Below are positions 8,082 to 16,033 of a DNA stretch of 61,718 nt, piece after piece (the first letter of the stretch is position 1; every line of letters begins with the position of its first letter). The translations under genes and the position numbers were made by a program. The notes under the pieces are model-generated. The model ran no database searches, was not told the DNA's origin, and was given only the letters and a program-made list of their open reading frames with translations. Location of the stretch: the NCBI GenBank assembly GCA_027313505.1, contig DAHVDN010000014.1, forward strand, positions 1 through 61,718. Direction: 5' to 3'. The DNA is from Candidatus Dormiibacterota bacterium. Lineage in GTDB: Bacteria; Chloroflexota; Dormibacteria; Aeolococcales; Bog-877.

Positions 8082-8380
8082 CCAGGCGCCGCGCCGGTCA
8101 CCAAGGTGGCCCGGAGAGCACCGCCCGGGCCCTGTCGCTCTACTGGTCAGAGGATGGGCCCAAGGGCGGTCGCTACCGGCCGACCTGGTACGAGCTGATG
8201 CTCATGGTCAAGGATTCCGCCGGCTGCGACTTCGAGACGGCAGGCGAGGCCGTGCTGGAAGTCATCGACTGGACCGACGCCAACGACTGGCTCCCGAAGC
8301 GGGCGTGGGAGCCGACAGTCTCACCGACACCGCCCGCACAACTGACCTTGGCCTTTGAGGCCATAGAGGACCTGAGATGA
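8078..8380 (+). CDS. Small hypothetical protein
   Basis: 100 residues with a basic N-terminus followed by a compact, aromatic-rich region (RYRPTWYELMLMVKDSAG) and a helix (AGEAVLEVIDWTD). It is coupled by ATGA overlaps to genes on both sides. I do not recognise a family. The length, composition and operon position support a real gene. Confidence 0.65.
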   Translation: MTRRRAGHQGGPESTARALSLYWSEDGPKGGRYRPTWYELMLMVKDSAGCDFETAGEAVLEVIDWTDANDWLPKRAWEPTVSPTPPAQLTLAFEAIEDLR

Positions 8381-8892
8381 CGACCGAGATACGGGACGCG
8401 GTGGCGATGGCGCGAGCGGCTGCGGAGACGGCACGGAAGGCGGTGCAGGTGGCGGGCGAGGCGTGGGAGGTGCCCGCGGCGGTGCTCACATCCGTGGCCC
8501 AACAGTGGGAAGCCACTGCCTCCCACCGTTGGGAGGTGGCGGCACAGTGGGGGGATGAGAGTTCCATGCAGGCAGAGGCTGTGGAGCACGCGACGAGTGC
8601 GGAGGCGACCGCCGCCCAATGGTGGGAGGCGACAGCGACAGCCTGGTCGAGGGCGGCGGCACAGTGGGGGGATGGGGAAGAAGAGGGAGAGGAAAGGGAA
8701 GACTTCGACGCGTGGGAGGCGCGGGAGGCTGCGGAGGCGCGCGACGCGGTAGCGGTGGCTGCGGAGGCGTTAGCGGAGGCGGAGCGGATGGAGCGGAACG
8801 CGGCGGCGGAGGTGGTCCAAATAGCCGAATACCTGGCCGAGTCGCGGGAGGCGGCCGCCCAGGCGGCGCAAGCCGAGCGAGAGGCAGAGTAG
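8377..8892 (+). CDS. Ala/Glu/Trp-rich coiled-coil protein with internal duplication
   Basis: 171 residues with extreme composition, mostly Ala, Glu, Arg and Trp, and almost entirely helical. A 20-residue unit is present twice (nucleotides 8497-8556 and 8614-8673), both copies sharing AQxWEATA and AAQWGD. This looks like a tandem-derived duplication of a Trp-containing helix. It is the last gene of the four-gene coupled operon and is followed by a strong GC hairpin. No signal peptide or enzyme motif is visible. A structural, filament-like or DNA-coating role is conceivable but unsupported. Confidence 0.65.
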   Translation: MTTEIRDAVAMARAAAETARKAVQVAGEAWEVPAAVLTSVAQQWEATASHRWEVAAQWGDESSMQAEAVEHATSAEATAAQWWEATATAWSRAAAQWGDGEEEGEEREDFDAWEAREAAEARDAVAVAAEALAEAERMERNAAAEVVQIAEYLAESREAAAQAAQAEREAE

Positions 8893-8904
8893 GGCATATC
8901 AGCT

Positions 8905-8928
8905 AGGGGCGGCCTCATGGCCGCCCCT
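8905..8928 (+). terminator. GC-rich hairpin after the four-gene operon
   Basis: A perfect 10-bp stem AGGGGCGGCC / GGCCGCCCCT with a TCAT loop lies 12 nt after the stop of the coiled-coil gene. There is no T-tract, so it is at best a non-canonical terminator of the kind common in GC-rich bacteria. Confidence 0.5.
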
Positions 8929-8969
8929 GCGATGGCCAGTTCCCAAGCCCGGCCACCAGGAGAATTGAG

Positions 8970-9284
8970 ATGAGAATCTGGACACGCCGGCCGATTGGTC
9001 CGGCCATCCCTCGGCGAGACTTTGACTTCGAGCGAGCCGCAGATCCGTCCGCTAGCACTGGCGAGCTGGTGGAGCTCAGTCGTCACCCGGACCCGCTCGT
9101 GCGCTTACAGGTGGCCATGAACCCCAGCACGGACAACTGGACTCGTGAGCGGCTCGACGCTGACGACGAGGTAGAAGCCATCCGCTCCGGCTACGGGGAG
9201 GGTCGTCCAGTCCGGGCCGCTCGGGCTGGGACCTGGCCGTGGTACTTGCCGGGCGACCTGGACGGACTTAGGAGGCTGGGATGA
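8970..9284 (+). CDS. Variant leucine-rich-repeat (LRV)-like small protein
   Basis: 104 residues, ATG preceded by AGGAGA at good spacing. Residues ~25-60 read like variant leucine-rich repeats, with a helical repeat (STGELVELSRHPDPLVRLQV) and the start of a second unit (AMNPSTDNWTRERL). Such repeats usually mediate protein contacts. The stop overlaps the next gene by ATGA, so the two form a pair. The exact partner or role is unknown. Confidence 0.65.
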   Translation: MRIWTRRPIGPAIPRRDFDFERAADPSASTGELVELSRHPDPLVRLQVAMNPSTDNWTRERLDADDEVEAIRSGYGEGRPVRAARAGTWPWYLPGDLDGLRRLG

Positions 9285-9574
9285 CCATCGAACAGCGCAA
9301 CCTCGGCGAACTCAAGGCCGCCTACGAGACAGCCAACGAGGCCGTGAAGAAAGCTCAGTCCGAGTACGAGCGGCTCTGGCCGCTCTACTGGGGTGCCAGG
9401 ACCGCGTACCGGAATGCCTTGGCCGAGGCGAAGGGGAAGCCCACGGAGGAGGAGGTGGAAGCCCAGGAGGCCCTGTTGGAGACCATCCCTGGACCCCTCG
9501 CACCGATCACCGAACGGGAGAACGGGGAGGAGGGGAGCCCCAGCAGCACTGAGAAGGGTCCAGCTGCGGACTGA
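9281..9574 (+). CDS. Small coiled-coil hypothetical protein
   Basis: 97 residues. Residues 5-70 are an amphipathic helix rich in Glu, Lys and Ala with heptad-like spacing, and the C-terminus is acidic and disordered. It overlaps the LRV-like gene by 4 bp. The gene ends just before the repeat-containing intergenic region at 9575-9956. No family recognised. Confidence 0.6.
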   Translation: MTIEQRNLGELKAAYETANEAVKKAQSEYERLWPLYWGARTAYRNALAEAKGKPTEEEVEAQEALLETIPGPLAPITERENGEEGSPSSTEKGPAAD

Positions 9575-9600
9575 GAGTCCGGAGCTAGGCGCCCCATGAC

Positions 9601-9944
9601 CTACCAGAAATGCCCCACCCCGGATCGCGGCGGGAGAGGCAAGCGCCGCGCCACTGGACGCCCGATGCCCACCCCTGGTCGCAGACCGAACCTAACGGCG
9701 GGCTCGGGCACGGGAGTGCCCCGGATCGAACCGTACGTCGAATGCCCACTTCGCTCGCGCAGACCAGGTGGCTTGAGCGCACGTTCCTACCGAAAATGCC
9801 CCACCCCCTCTGGGAGTTGAGTTCGCCCCCGTCCCTCCTGAGCGTCTGGACTTGGGTTCAGCGGCGGCAGCCCGAGATGGGGGGTGGGCATTCGACGTAC
9901 GCATCTAGCCGGGCCATGTCTACCGGGTGGGGCATTGATGGTAG
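9601..9944. repeat. Iteron-like array: five ~20-bp repeats around ATGCCCCACCC
   Basis: Five related motifs lie in the non-coding stretch 9575-9956. Three are direct: 9601-9622, 9733-9750 and 9787-9808. Two are inverted: 9879-9900 and 9923-9944. The shared pattern is TAC, a variable 4-6 nt, then AATGCCC(C)ACCC. Examples are TACCGAAAATGCCCCACCC and, reading the minus strand, TACGTCGAATGCCCACCC. A weaker partial copy is at 9661-9675. The convergent orientation and absence of an ORF suggest protein-binding iterons (replication origin, oriT accessory sites or a regulatory array). No replication initiator gene was recognised nearby. The last copy ends 12 nt before the next gene. Confidence 0.6.
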
Positions 9945-9956
9945 GAACCAGGGATC

Positions 9957-10601
9957 ATGTCCACGATGAGCACCGCGATCCGATCTCGGGCTGAGTTGCC
10001 TTGGGTGAGCCCACGGCGCTTCCTTGACCACCTCGACCGCACCTGGCTGATCTCGGACACCCACTGGGGCCACCGAAGGCTGCGCGAGGTCCTGGCCCCG
10101 GGCGTCCGCCCGGCCGACGTCGACACCCTCATGGTCCAGCGATGGTGGGAGACCGTCGGGCTGGACGACCCCGTGCTTCACTTGGGCGACGTGTTCCTGG
10201 GCGACCTGACCGCAGCCGACTTGCCCGACCGCTTCCCCACTCTCCCGGGTCACGTCTTCCTCGTGCCGGGCAACCATGACGGGCTGGACAAGCTGGCGGC
10301 ACTGGCCGCCATTGGCTGGCTGATGGTGGAGCCCTTCACATTCGAGTACCAGGGGTGGACGGTCCGCTTCAGTCACCAACCCCTTGAGGACCTGGCCGAG
10401 AGTGAGCTGAACGTTCATGGCCACATCCACCAGAACCCGCCGCCGACTTCCCGCCACTTCAACGCCTCGGTGGAGAGGATCGGCTACCGGCCCATCCGCC
10501 TGAAGCAAGCCGTAGACGAGCTAGTCAGTGCCAACAGCGGGCCGCGGGCTTGGGGTGGCCAGAGATCATGGCAATCTGGGCGACGGGGCCGCAGGCCATG
10601 A
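9957..10601 (+). CDS. Calcineurin-like metallophosphoesterase (phage type)
   Basis: 214 residues. Metal-binding motifs are all present: SDTHWGH, LGDVFLGD, PGNHD and HGHIHQN. The spacing and size match small phage- and plasmid-encoded phosphoesterases. The ATG follows AGGAACCAGGGATC, a weak ribosome site, and lies directly downstream of the repeat array, so it may be regulated by whatever binds there. Its stop overlaps the following antitoxin-like gene by ATGA. Substrate unknown. It is clearly diverged from the other metallophosphoesterase at 3408. Confidence 0.85.
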   Translation: MSTMSTAIRSRAELPWVSPRRFLDHLDRTWLISDTHWGHRRLREVLAPGVRPADVDTLMVQRWWETVGLDDPVLHLGDVFLGDLTAADLPDRFPTLPGHVFLVPGNHDGLDKLAALAAIGWLMVEPFTFEYQGWTVRFSHQPLEDLAESELNVHGHIHQNPPPTSRHFNASVERIGYRPIRLKQAVDELVSANSGPRAWGGQRSWQSGRRGRRP

Positions 10602-10858
10602 CCACCGAAGTTCCAGGTACCCTCCCCCTGGGAGTTCTCTCGATCACCGAGGCACGGGTTCAGCTCCCGGGCCTTCTGGCCCGCTTCCGGGAGGCAGGGC
10701 CGGCCGCTCAACCTGTGGTGCTCGGCCGGAGGCGCCGTGCCGAGGCGGTCTTGGTGCACTACGACCGGTACCGGTTGACGCTGGACGAGCTTGAGGCGGC
10801 ACAGGCATGGATCGCCGACTTCCGGAGGGCGGCTGACCTATCAAGGATTCCTCGGTAG
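10598..10858 (+). CDS. Phd/YefM-like antitoxin or regulator
   Basis: 86 residues when started at the ATG overlapping the previous stop (ATGA at 10598). The pattern LGVLSITEARVQLPGLL, a short loop, then PVVLGRRRRAEAVLV and a tyrosine-containing helix matches the Phd/YefM fold, which binds DNA through its N-terminus and a toxin through its C-terminus. No partner toxin gene is visible directly downstream: the next 211 nt are non-coding and lead to the AAA ATPase. It may therefore be an orphan antitoxin or a transcriptional regulator of this locus. Confidence 0.7.
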   Translation: MTTEVPGTLPLGVLSITEARVQLPGLLARFREAGPAAQPVVLGRRRRAEAVLVHYDRYRLTLDELEAAQAWIADFRRAADLSRIPR

Positions 10859-11069
10859 CTGCCCCTCGGTCGACCGTCAGCGCCCGAGCTCCGGTTGGCC
10901 AGCGGTTGGTAAGGTGGTGGAACTGAGTTCTCAAGGGAGTTCCCAGACTGCCAAACCGGGGGTAGACTTCACGAGTCGCTGGCCCCACGCCCGCGCCACA
11001 CCTCCACCGTTCCCAGGGGTATGAGCGCGCCTTGGGCGACCACCCCGGTGACTGGCAGGAGGTAGTGGT

Positions 11070-12341
11070 GTGGCCGTTCGCCGAGTCTCGGACCTCCCAT
11101 GTTCCGGTTGTGGGGTGCTTCACCCGACCCTCGCCCCGAGCGACTGTCCTCTCGCTCGACGCGCTGCCGAGGAGATGCGGGCACCAGTGGTGGCGCTCCA
11201 GGCGACACCCACCGCCACCGAGCAGCGACCTTCCCAACCGCATCGGACGGTAGCTCTGGCTGACGCGGCTCGAGGAGCGGTTGAGACGGCCTCGGCTGCG
11301 GTTCAAGCGGAGGTGGAAGCCGTGGCCGAAGTGGTCGAGGCGAGCGATGACGAGTACACCGTCCGCCGCCAAGAGGCCTGGCTGCGGGTGATCGCGGCTT
11401 TGCCATGGGGCCCGACCCAAGAGAAGGGGGCGACGGCGACCACTGCCGCGGCCCGCCGCGTGCTAGACCGAACCCACGGCGGGCACGATGGAGTGAAGCG
11501 GATCCTCACCGACCGGGTAGCCTCCATGTCTCACATCGAGCGCCGGCGCGGGGACCACCGGATGCGACCCTTGCTCCTGGTGGGTCCGCCCGGCACCGGG
11601 AAGACCACCCTGGCCAGCGCGATGGCCACAGCGCTCGGCATGCCATGCGAGGTGATCAACGTGCCCGTGGCCGCCGTGGACGAGTGCTATCTGGCGGGTG
11701 CGGATCGGGTGTGGGCGGGGTCGGAGCCCGGGGCGATCATCCGGGCCGTGCGCCGGGCTGGCACGGCCGGCCTCCTTCTCGTGCTCGACGAGCTCGACAA
11801 GGTGGCCGTTGGTCACTGGCAGGGCGCCTCTCCGACGGCGTGGCTGCTGGAGTTGCTCGGGTCGGCCAGCTGGTCAGACCGGCATCTGGGTGTCCCGTAC
11901 CCCACGGCAGCGATGAGCTTCGTGGCGATGGCCAATGACCTTGCCCCCATCCCTGCCCCGCTCCTCGATCGCTGCGAGGTGGTGGAGGTACCGGGCCTGT
12001 CGGCGGAGCAGCGAGTGGAGGTGGCTCTCTCTCACGTGTGGCCCCGGCTCCTCGCAGCCTACGGCGTGGCGGCGGCATCGGTCCCACTCCCACCGGATGG
12101 GGTCAATGCTCTGGTGACCGGTTACGCTGCCCCGGAGGAGGCCGGGCTGCGGTCGGTGGAGACCAGGATGGAGGCGGTCATACAGCGGGCGATCGCCCAG
12201 GGCGCTCCCCGGCAGAGAGTGTGGATCACCCCCGAGTTCGTGGCCGAGCGGCTCGGCACCAAGCCCAGGGGCCGCAGGGCGGCAGGGTTCGCGCGAGAGC
12301 TTCCCGCTTCAGCAGTGGGGGCGGCGACGGAACCCAGCTAG
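11070..12341 (+). CDS. Lon-type AAA+ ATPase lacking protease domain
   Basis: 423 residues, GTG start with AGGAGGT six nt upstream. The central region matches the Lon ATPase module: a helix in the position of Lon's YGLEKVKERI, Walker A GPPGTGKT (172-179), Walker B LLLVLDE (~235-241), the Lon-like sensor FVAMAND and PAPLLDRCEVVEVPG. The LON N-domain and the Ser-Lys protease domain are absent. Instead residues 10-26 carry a small cysteine cluster (PCSGCG...DCP) that could bind zinc. It sits directly upstream of the relaxase, so an unfoldase or remodelling role in mobilisation or replication is possible but unproven. Confidence 0.85.
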   Translation: MAVRRVSDLPCSGCGVLHPTLAPSDCPLARRAAEEMRAPVVALQATPTATEQRPSQPHRTVALADAARGAVETASAAVQAEVEAVAEVVEASDDEYTVRRQEAWLRVIAALPWGPTQEKGATATTAAARRVLDRTHGGHDGVKRILTDRVASMSHIERRRGDHRMRPLLLVGPPGTGKTTLASAMATALGMPCEVINVPVAAVDECYLAGADRVWAGSEPGAIIRAVRRAGTAGLLLVLDELDKVAVGHWQGASPTAWLLELLGSASWSDRHLGVPYPTAAMSFVAMANDLAPIPAPLLDRCEVVEVPGLSAEQRVEVALSHVWPRLLAAYGVAAASVPLPPDGVNALVTGYAAPEEAGLRSVETRMEAVIQRAIAQGAPRQRVWITPEFVAERLGTKPRGRRAAGFARELPASAVGAATEPS

Positions 12342-12674
12342 GCGGTCCATGGGCGCGCCTGCCGTGCGCTCCTCCGGCAGACGAAACGACCGTGGCGGAC
12401 AGCCCGCGGGAATAACGAACCGGCCGTCGAGGGCTCGCGCGGCCTAGGCCGCGCGCCGACCGACAGGGGGGCGGCGAGGACTGCACCTGCTGCCGGCGGT
12501 TCCCCGGATGGCGGCTCTCTCAGGTCGGTGGGCTTCCTGCGTAGGGGGCGCTGGCCCTCCTCTCGGTCGGCTCAAGCGCGGGTCCGTTGCCAGTGTCGGC
12601 CAGCGTGGGTGCCAGGGCCCGGCTCCTCCTGGGCTTGCTCGCGGCGGTGGCGGCGGAGGGTGCCTAGCACATTT
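12342..12674. other. Non-coding region upstream of relaxase; candidate oriT region
   Basis: No convincing ORF. It contains a perfect 20-bp palindrome at 12436-12455 (CGCGCGGCCTAGGCCGCGCG) and three closely spaced GCCAG motifs at about 12590-12625. MobF relaxases usually act on an oriT close to their own gene, so this is the obvious place to look, but no known nic sequence was recognised. The palindrome could equally be a terminator for the ATPase gene. Confidence 0.4.
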
Positions 12675-12700
12675 GCATCATGGATGCTACGATAGCGGCC
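12675..12700 (+). promoter_or_regulatory. Relaxase promoter with inverted repeat
   Basis: GCATC-ATG-GATGC (12675-12687) is a perfect interrupted palindrome immediately followed by TACGAT (12688-12693), a -10-like box 7 nt before the ATG at 12701. This fits a leaderless, repressor-controlled promoter and decides the start codon over the ATG at 12680, which lies in the palindrome's centre. Confidence 0.5.
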
Positions 12701-15700
12701 ATGCTCAAGGTCTGGCCCGTGATGGACATCGACTACTGGCTGCGGCAGGTCGCTGGCATCCGCGCTGAGGAGGGCCGCGGCCGCGTACTCCAGTACTACG
12801 CCGAGGCGGGCGAGAGGCCGGGCGTCTTCCTCGGGCGTGGTGCCGTCGCCCTCGGCCTCGACGGCCGGCGGGTCAGCTACGACGAAAATGCCGAGGCCTT
12901 CCGGCGGCTGATGGACGGCCAGCTCCCCGATACCGGTGAGCAGGTCGTCCACGGTCCCAAGACCGGCAACCGGGTCAAGGGTTGGGACGCGCTGTTCTCC
13001 GCCCCAAAGACCGTCTCCACCGCGTGGGCTCTCGGCGACGAGGCCCTCCGCGGGCGTATCGAGGCCGGCCACGACGCCGCCTCAAAGTTGGCTTTCGCAC
13101 GGTTCGCCGAGCTCGTCGCCTACGGCCGGCGGGGGCACAACGGACTACGGCAGATCGGGACCGAGGGCCTCATCGCCGTGGCCTTCCCCCACAGATGTTC
13201 CCGGTGCTCGGACCCCCACCTCCACACCCACTTCCTGATCGCCAACATGGTCAGGGGCACGGACGAGCAGTGGGGAGCCCTCGATGCCCGCATGGCTCAC
13301 GACTACGCCTTGGCGCTCGGCTACCTCTACCAGGCCGAGCTCCGGGTCCAACTGTCCCCCTCCTGGGAGAAGGGAGGCATTGGGGGCGGCTGGACCGAAG
13401 TGGTCAATGGAGTCGCGGAGCTGGTCGGAGTGCCCGCTGGGCTGGCCAAGCTCTTCTCCAAGCGGCAGGAAGAGATCGCCGAGGACCTGGCCGCCAGGGA
13501 CGTCGAACCGACGATTGCGGCCCGGGCCGTGGCTCAGCGCCGCACCAGGCAGGCGAAGGAGTCGGGCAAGACCACCGCCGAGCTTGCCGCCGAGTGGCGA
13601 GCCGAGGCGGAGCAGGCCGGGTACGACGTGGACCCGGCCGCGCTGGCCAGGGCCATCCAGGAAGGGGGGCGGCGGGTCGCCGCCCGTCCCTCAGTCATGA
13701 CCCCAGGCTTGCGGCGCCGCCTCGCCCTGGAAATCACGAAGATGACCAACACCTTCGGAGTCCGAGATGTTGTGATGGCGGTCGCATCGGACTTCCGAGG
13801 CGGGATCTCCGTCGCCGACGCTACCCGGCTGGCTGATGAGTTCCTGGCGAGTGACGCGGTGGTGAAGCTGGGCGAGGCCCAGGAACTCCGGACCGGTGAC
13901 GGCATCACGCTCAGGAACGGCAAGCACATCCCCGCCCCAGGCGTTGACACCGCCGTCTACTCCACTCCCGCCGTGGTGGCGGCCGAGAAGGGCGTCATCG
14001 ACTGGGCCCTGGCCCGCCGCGACGCCGCTGTTGGTGTGGTCCGCCCCGACGCCTTGCGCAAGGCCATCGCCGCGGCGCAGGCCGGTCCGAAGCCGCTCAG
14101 CCCGGAGCAGGTGGCGATGGTCAAGGGCGTTTCCACCGATGGGCAGGGCGTGAGCGTGGTCCGAGCCCCGGCTGACTCCGGCAAGACCTTCAGCCTCCGC
14201 CCGGCCATCGAGGCGTGGGAAGCGAGCGGCTACGAAGTGATCGGCATGGCGGCTGTCACCAGGAACGCGGAGTCCCTCGGCAAGCTCGGGATCCGCACCA
14301 CCAACATCGACGCCATCCTGACCCTGCTTGAGGGGAGGGAGGCTTCGGTCACCGGGGAGCCTGGACGCCCGTGGGTTCAGTTGGGGTTCGACCGGACCAT
14401 CATCATTGTGGACGAAGCTGAGCGGATGAGGCTGGACCACTGGACCAGGCTCTGCCACCAGGTTGGGTTGTCGCGCGACTGCAAGCTGGTGGTCATCGGC
14501 GACGAGAAGCAAAAGGGCGCCGTTGGGATCCAGGGCCCCTTCCGTCGCTTGTCCCGCGAGGTCGGATCCTACAAACTTCCGTACAGGGGCGATCGGCTGC
14601 CCAAGAAGGAGGACCGGTGGGAGCGGGCGGCGCTCTCTCTGCTCAGGGAAGCGGGACCCGACAACCCTGAGGCAGCACTCGCGGCGCTGGAGGAGTATGA
14701 GCGCCACGGCCGGGTCCAGTACCCCGCCACAAAGGGACCCAAGGCGCGGCAGGCGCTTCGAGAGAAGATGGTCACAGATGCGTTGGCTGCCCGCGCGCAA
14801 GCTCGGGCAGAGGGGGACGACGTCCTGATCCTCGCCGACCGCCGAGCGGAGCGAGACCGGCTGAACCAGATAGTCCGCAGCCGGTTGATCGCCGAGGGAG
14901 AGATCGCCGTTGACCTAGGGCGCACCTACGCTGGGCTGGAAGTGGCTCCGGGCGACGAGATCCAGACTCAGCGGCAGGCGACGAGAGATGGGATCGCCAA
15001 TGGCTGGGTGCTCCGGGTGGTGGAGTGCGAGGACAAGGGCGTCAAAGCTGAGAGGATCGATCCAGGGGAACGTGAGGGCGAGGTTGTGTCGATTCCCGCC
15101 TGGTACTTTGCCGAGCATGGCTCTGGTTCCGACCGGCGTCGAGGCGTCGAATACGGGTGGTCCCGTACCGTCAGCAAGGAGGTCGGGGCCTCGACTAGGG
15201 ATGTCTACGTCTTCGGCGACATCTCGTCCATCGACCACGCGAGCGTCTACACCGGCGGCTCTCGTGGCCGCTGGCACTGGTACGTGGCGGGCAGGCCGGA
15301 GCCCAGCGAGGACTACGACATGCCCAGGCCGCGAGAGGTAGACCATCAGGCTGAGCGCGACCGGGAGGCGCTGCTGCGGGGCATGATCCGCGACCGGGAG
15401 ACCAGGCTGGCGCTGGACGTGATCGACGAACTCGACTGCGACAACGTGCGAGCTGCAGACGCACTACTCACCGCCGAGGCGGAGAGGACCTTTGCCAAGG
15501 GCGGCTTTCCCCTTTCGCCGGCGGCGCCGGTCACCCCGGCGCCCGAGGTACCAGCTCACCAGACGGGGCTGGAGGCGGTCTCCCCGGAAGACGTTACCGC
15601 CCGAAACCAGCCCCCGCTACCCGCCCTGGACCCCGAGGGGAGCGCAGCGGCCTTGGCCCGTGCCCAGGATAAAGATCGGTCTGCGGCACGTGAGGCGGAG

Positions 15701-15796
15701 CGAGACCGCGAGATGGCTCGGGAGCAGGAGCGCCGGCGCCGGTCATCGCAGCAGAAGGGCAACCAAGATCAGCGAGGACCCGGGCTGAAGCCCTGA
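12701..15796 (+). CDS. MobF (TrwC/TraI-type) relaxase-helicase
   Basis: About 1031 residues. The N-terminal TrwC relaxase domain (to ~310) has a tyrosine pair (LQYYAEAG) in the catalytic position, the GRGAVALGL block and the HUH metal site DPHLHTHFLIANMV (His ~173/175/177). A RecD-like helicase follows, with Walker A-like RAPADSGKTF and Walker B IIIVDEAERM. The first glycine of the P-loop is replaced by alanine (APADSGKT). The C-terminus (~930 on) is charged and probably disordered. It would nick oriT and lead transfer of the single strand. No coupling protein or secretion genes are visible, so mobilisation in trans is likely. Confidence 0.9.
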   Translation: MLKVWPVMDIDYWLRQVAGIRAEEGRGRVLQYYAEAGERPGVFLGRGAVALGLDGRRVSYDENAEAFRRLMDGQLPDTGEQVVHGPKTGNRVKGWDALFSAPKTVSTAWALGDEALRGRIEAGHDAASKLAFARFAELVAYGRRGHNGLRQIGTEGLIAVAFPHRCSRCSDPHLHTHFLIANMVRGTDEQWGALDARMAHDYALALGYLYQAELRVQLSPSWEKGGIGGGWTEVVNGVAELVGVPAGLAKLFSKRQEEIAEDLAARDVEPTIAARAVAQRRTRQAKESGKTTAELAAEWRAEAEQAGYDVDPAALARAIQEGGRRVAARPSVMTPGLRRRLALEITKMTNTFGVRDVVMAVASDFRGGISVADATRLADEFLASDAVVKLGEAQELRTGDGITLRNGKHIPAPGVDTAVYSTPAVVAAEKGVIDWALARRDAAVGVVRPDALRKAIAAAQAGPKPLSPEQVAMVKGVSTDGQGVSVVRAPADSGKTFSLRPAIEAWEASGYEVIGMAAVTRNAESLGKLGIRTTNIDAILTLLEGREASVTGEPGRPWVQLGFDRTIIIVDEAERMRLDHWTRLCHQVGLSRDCKLVVIGDEKQKGAVGIQGPFRRLSREVGSYKLPYRGDRLPKKEDRWERAALSLLREAGPDNPEAALAALEEYERHGRVQYPATKGPKARQALREKMVTDALAARAQARAEGDDVLILADRRAERDRLNQIVRSRLIAEGEIAVDLGRTYAGLEVAPGDEIQTQRQATRDGIANGWVLRVVECEDKGVKAERIDPGEREGEVVSIPAWYFAEHGSGSDRRRGVEYGWSRTVSKEVGASTRDVYVFGDISSIDHASVYTGGSRGRWHWYVAGRPEPSEDYDMPRPREVDHQAERDREALLRGMIRDRETRLALDVIDELDCDNVRAADALLTAEAERTFAKGGFPLSPAAPVTPAPEVPAHQTGLEAVSPEDVTARNQPPLPALDPEGSAAALARAQDKDRSAAREAERDREMAREQERRRRSSQQKGNQDQRGPGLKP

Positions 15797-15819
15797 AGCT
15801 ACCGGCCCCTGGCTCCCCC

Positions 15820-15996
15820 TACCTCCACGCCAAGGTGATCCTCTCCTCCACCGAAGGCCTTGGAGGGAGCGCCAACCTCAGCTACCACGGATTGAGCATC
15901 AACCGAGAGATGGACGCCATGGTGCCCGCCCCGCTGCTCCCCGCCGCGTGGGCGTGGGGGGAGTCCTTGTGGGCCAAGGGGACGCCGGCGGACTGA
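15820..15996 (+). pseudogene. Phospholipase-D-like nuclease, C-terminal remnant
   Basis: Reading from the TAC at 15820 gives YLHAKVILSS, then GGSANLSYHGLS and NREM, ending at a TGA at 15994. This is the second HKD half of PLD-family proteins (HxK...GSxN), but the expected aspartate after HxK is missing, the N-terminal half is absent, and the frame begins inside the relaxase tail. It is therefore a degraded fragment. PLD (Nuc-type) nucleases are common beside mobilisation genes, which fits the location. Confidence 0.55.
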
Positions 15997-16033
15997 GGGG
16001 CCTTCATTGGTCGCAGGGGGAGGGCTTGGACGA

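Noticed and set aside
13691-14800. 369-codon open frame antisense to the relaxase
   Set aside because: It mirrors the third-codon GC bias of the relaxase, has no family motifs or ribosome site, and the sense gene is unambiguous.
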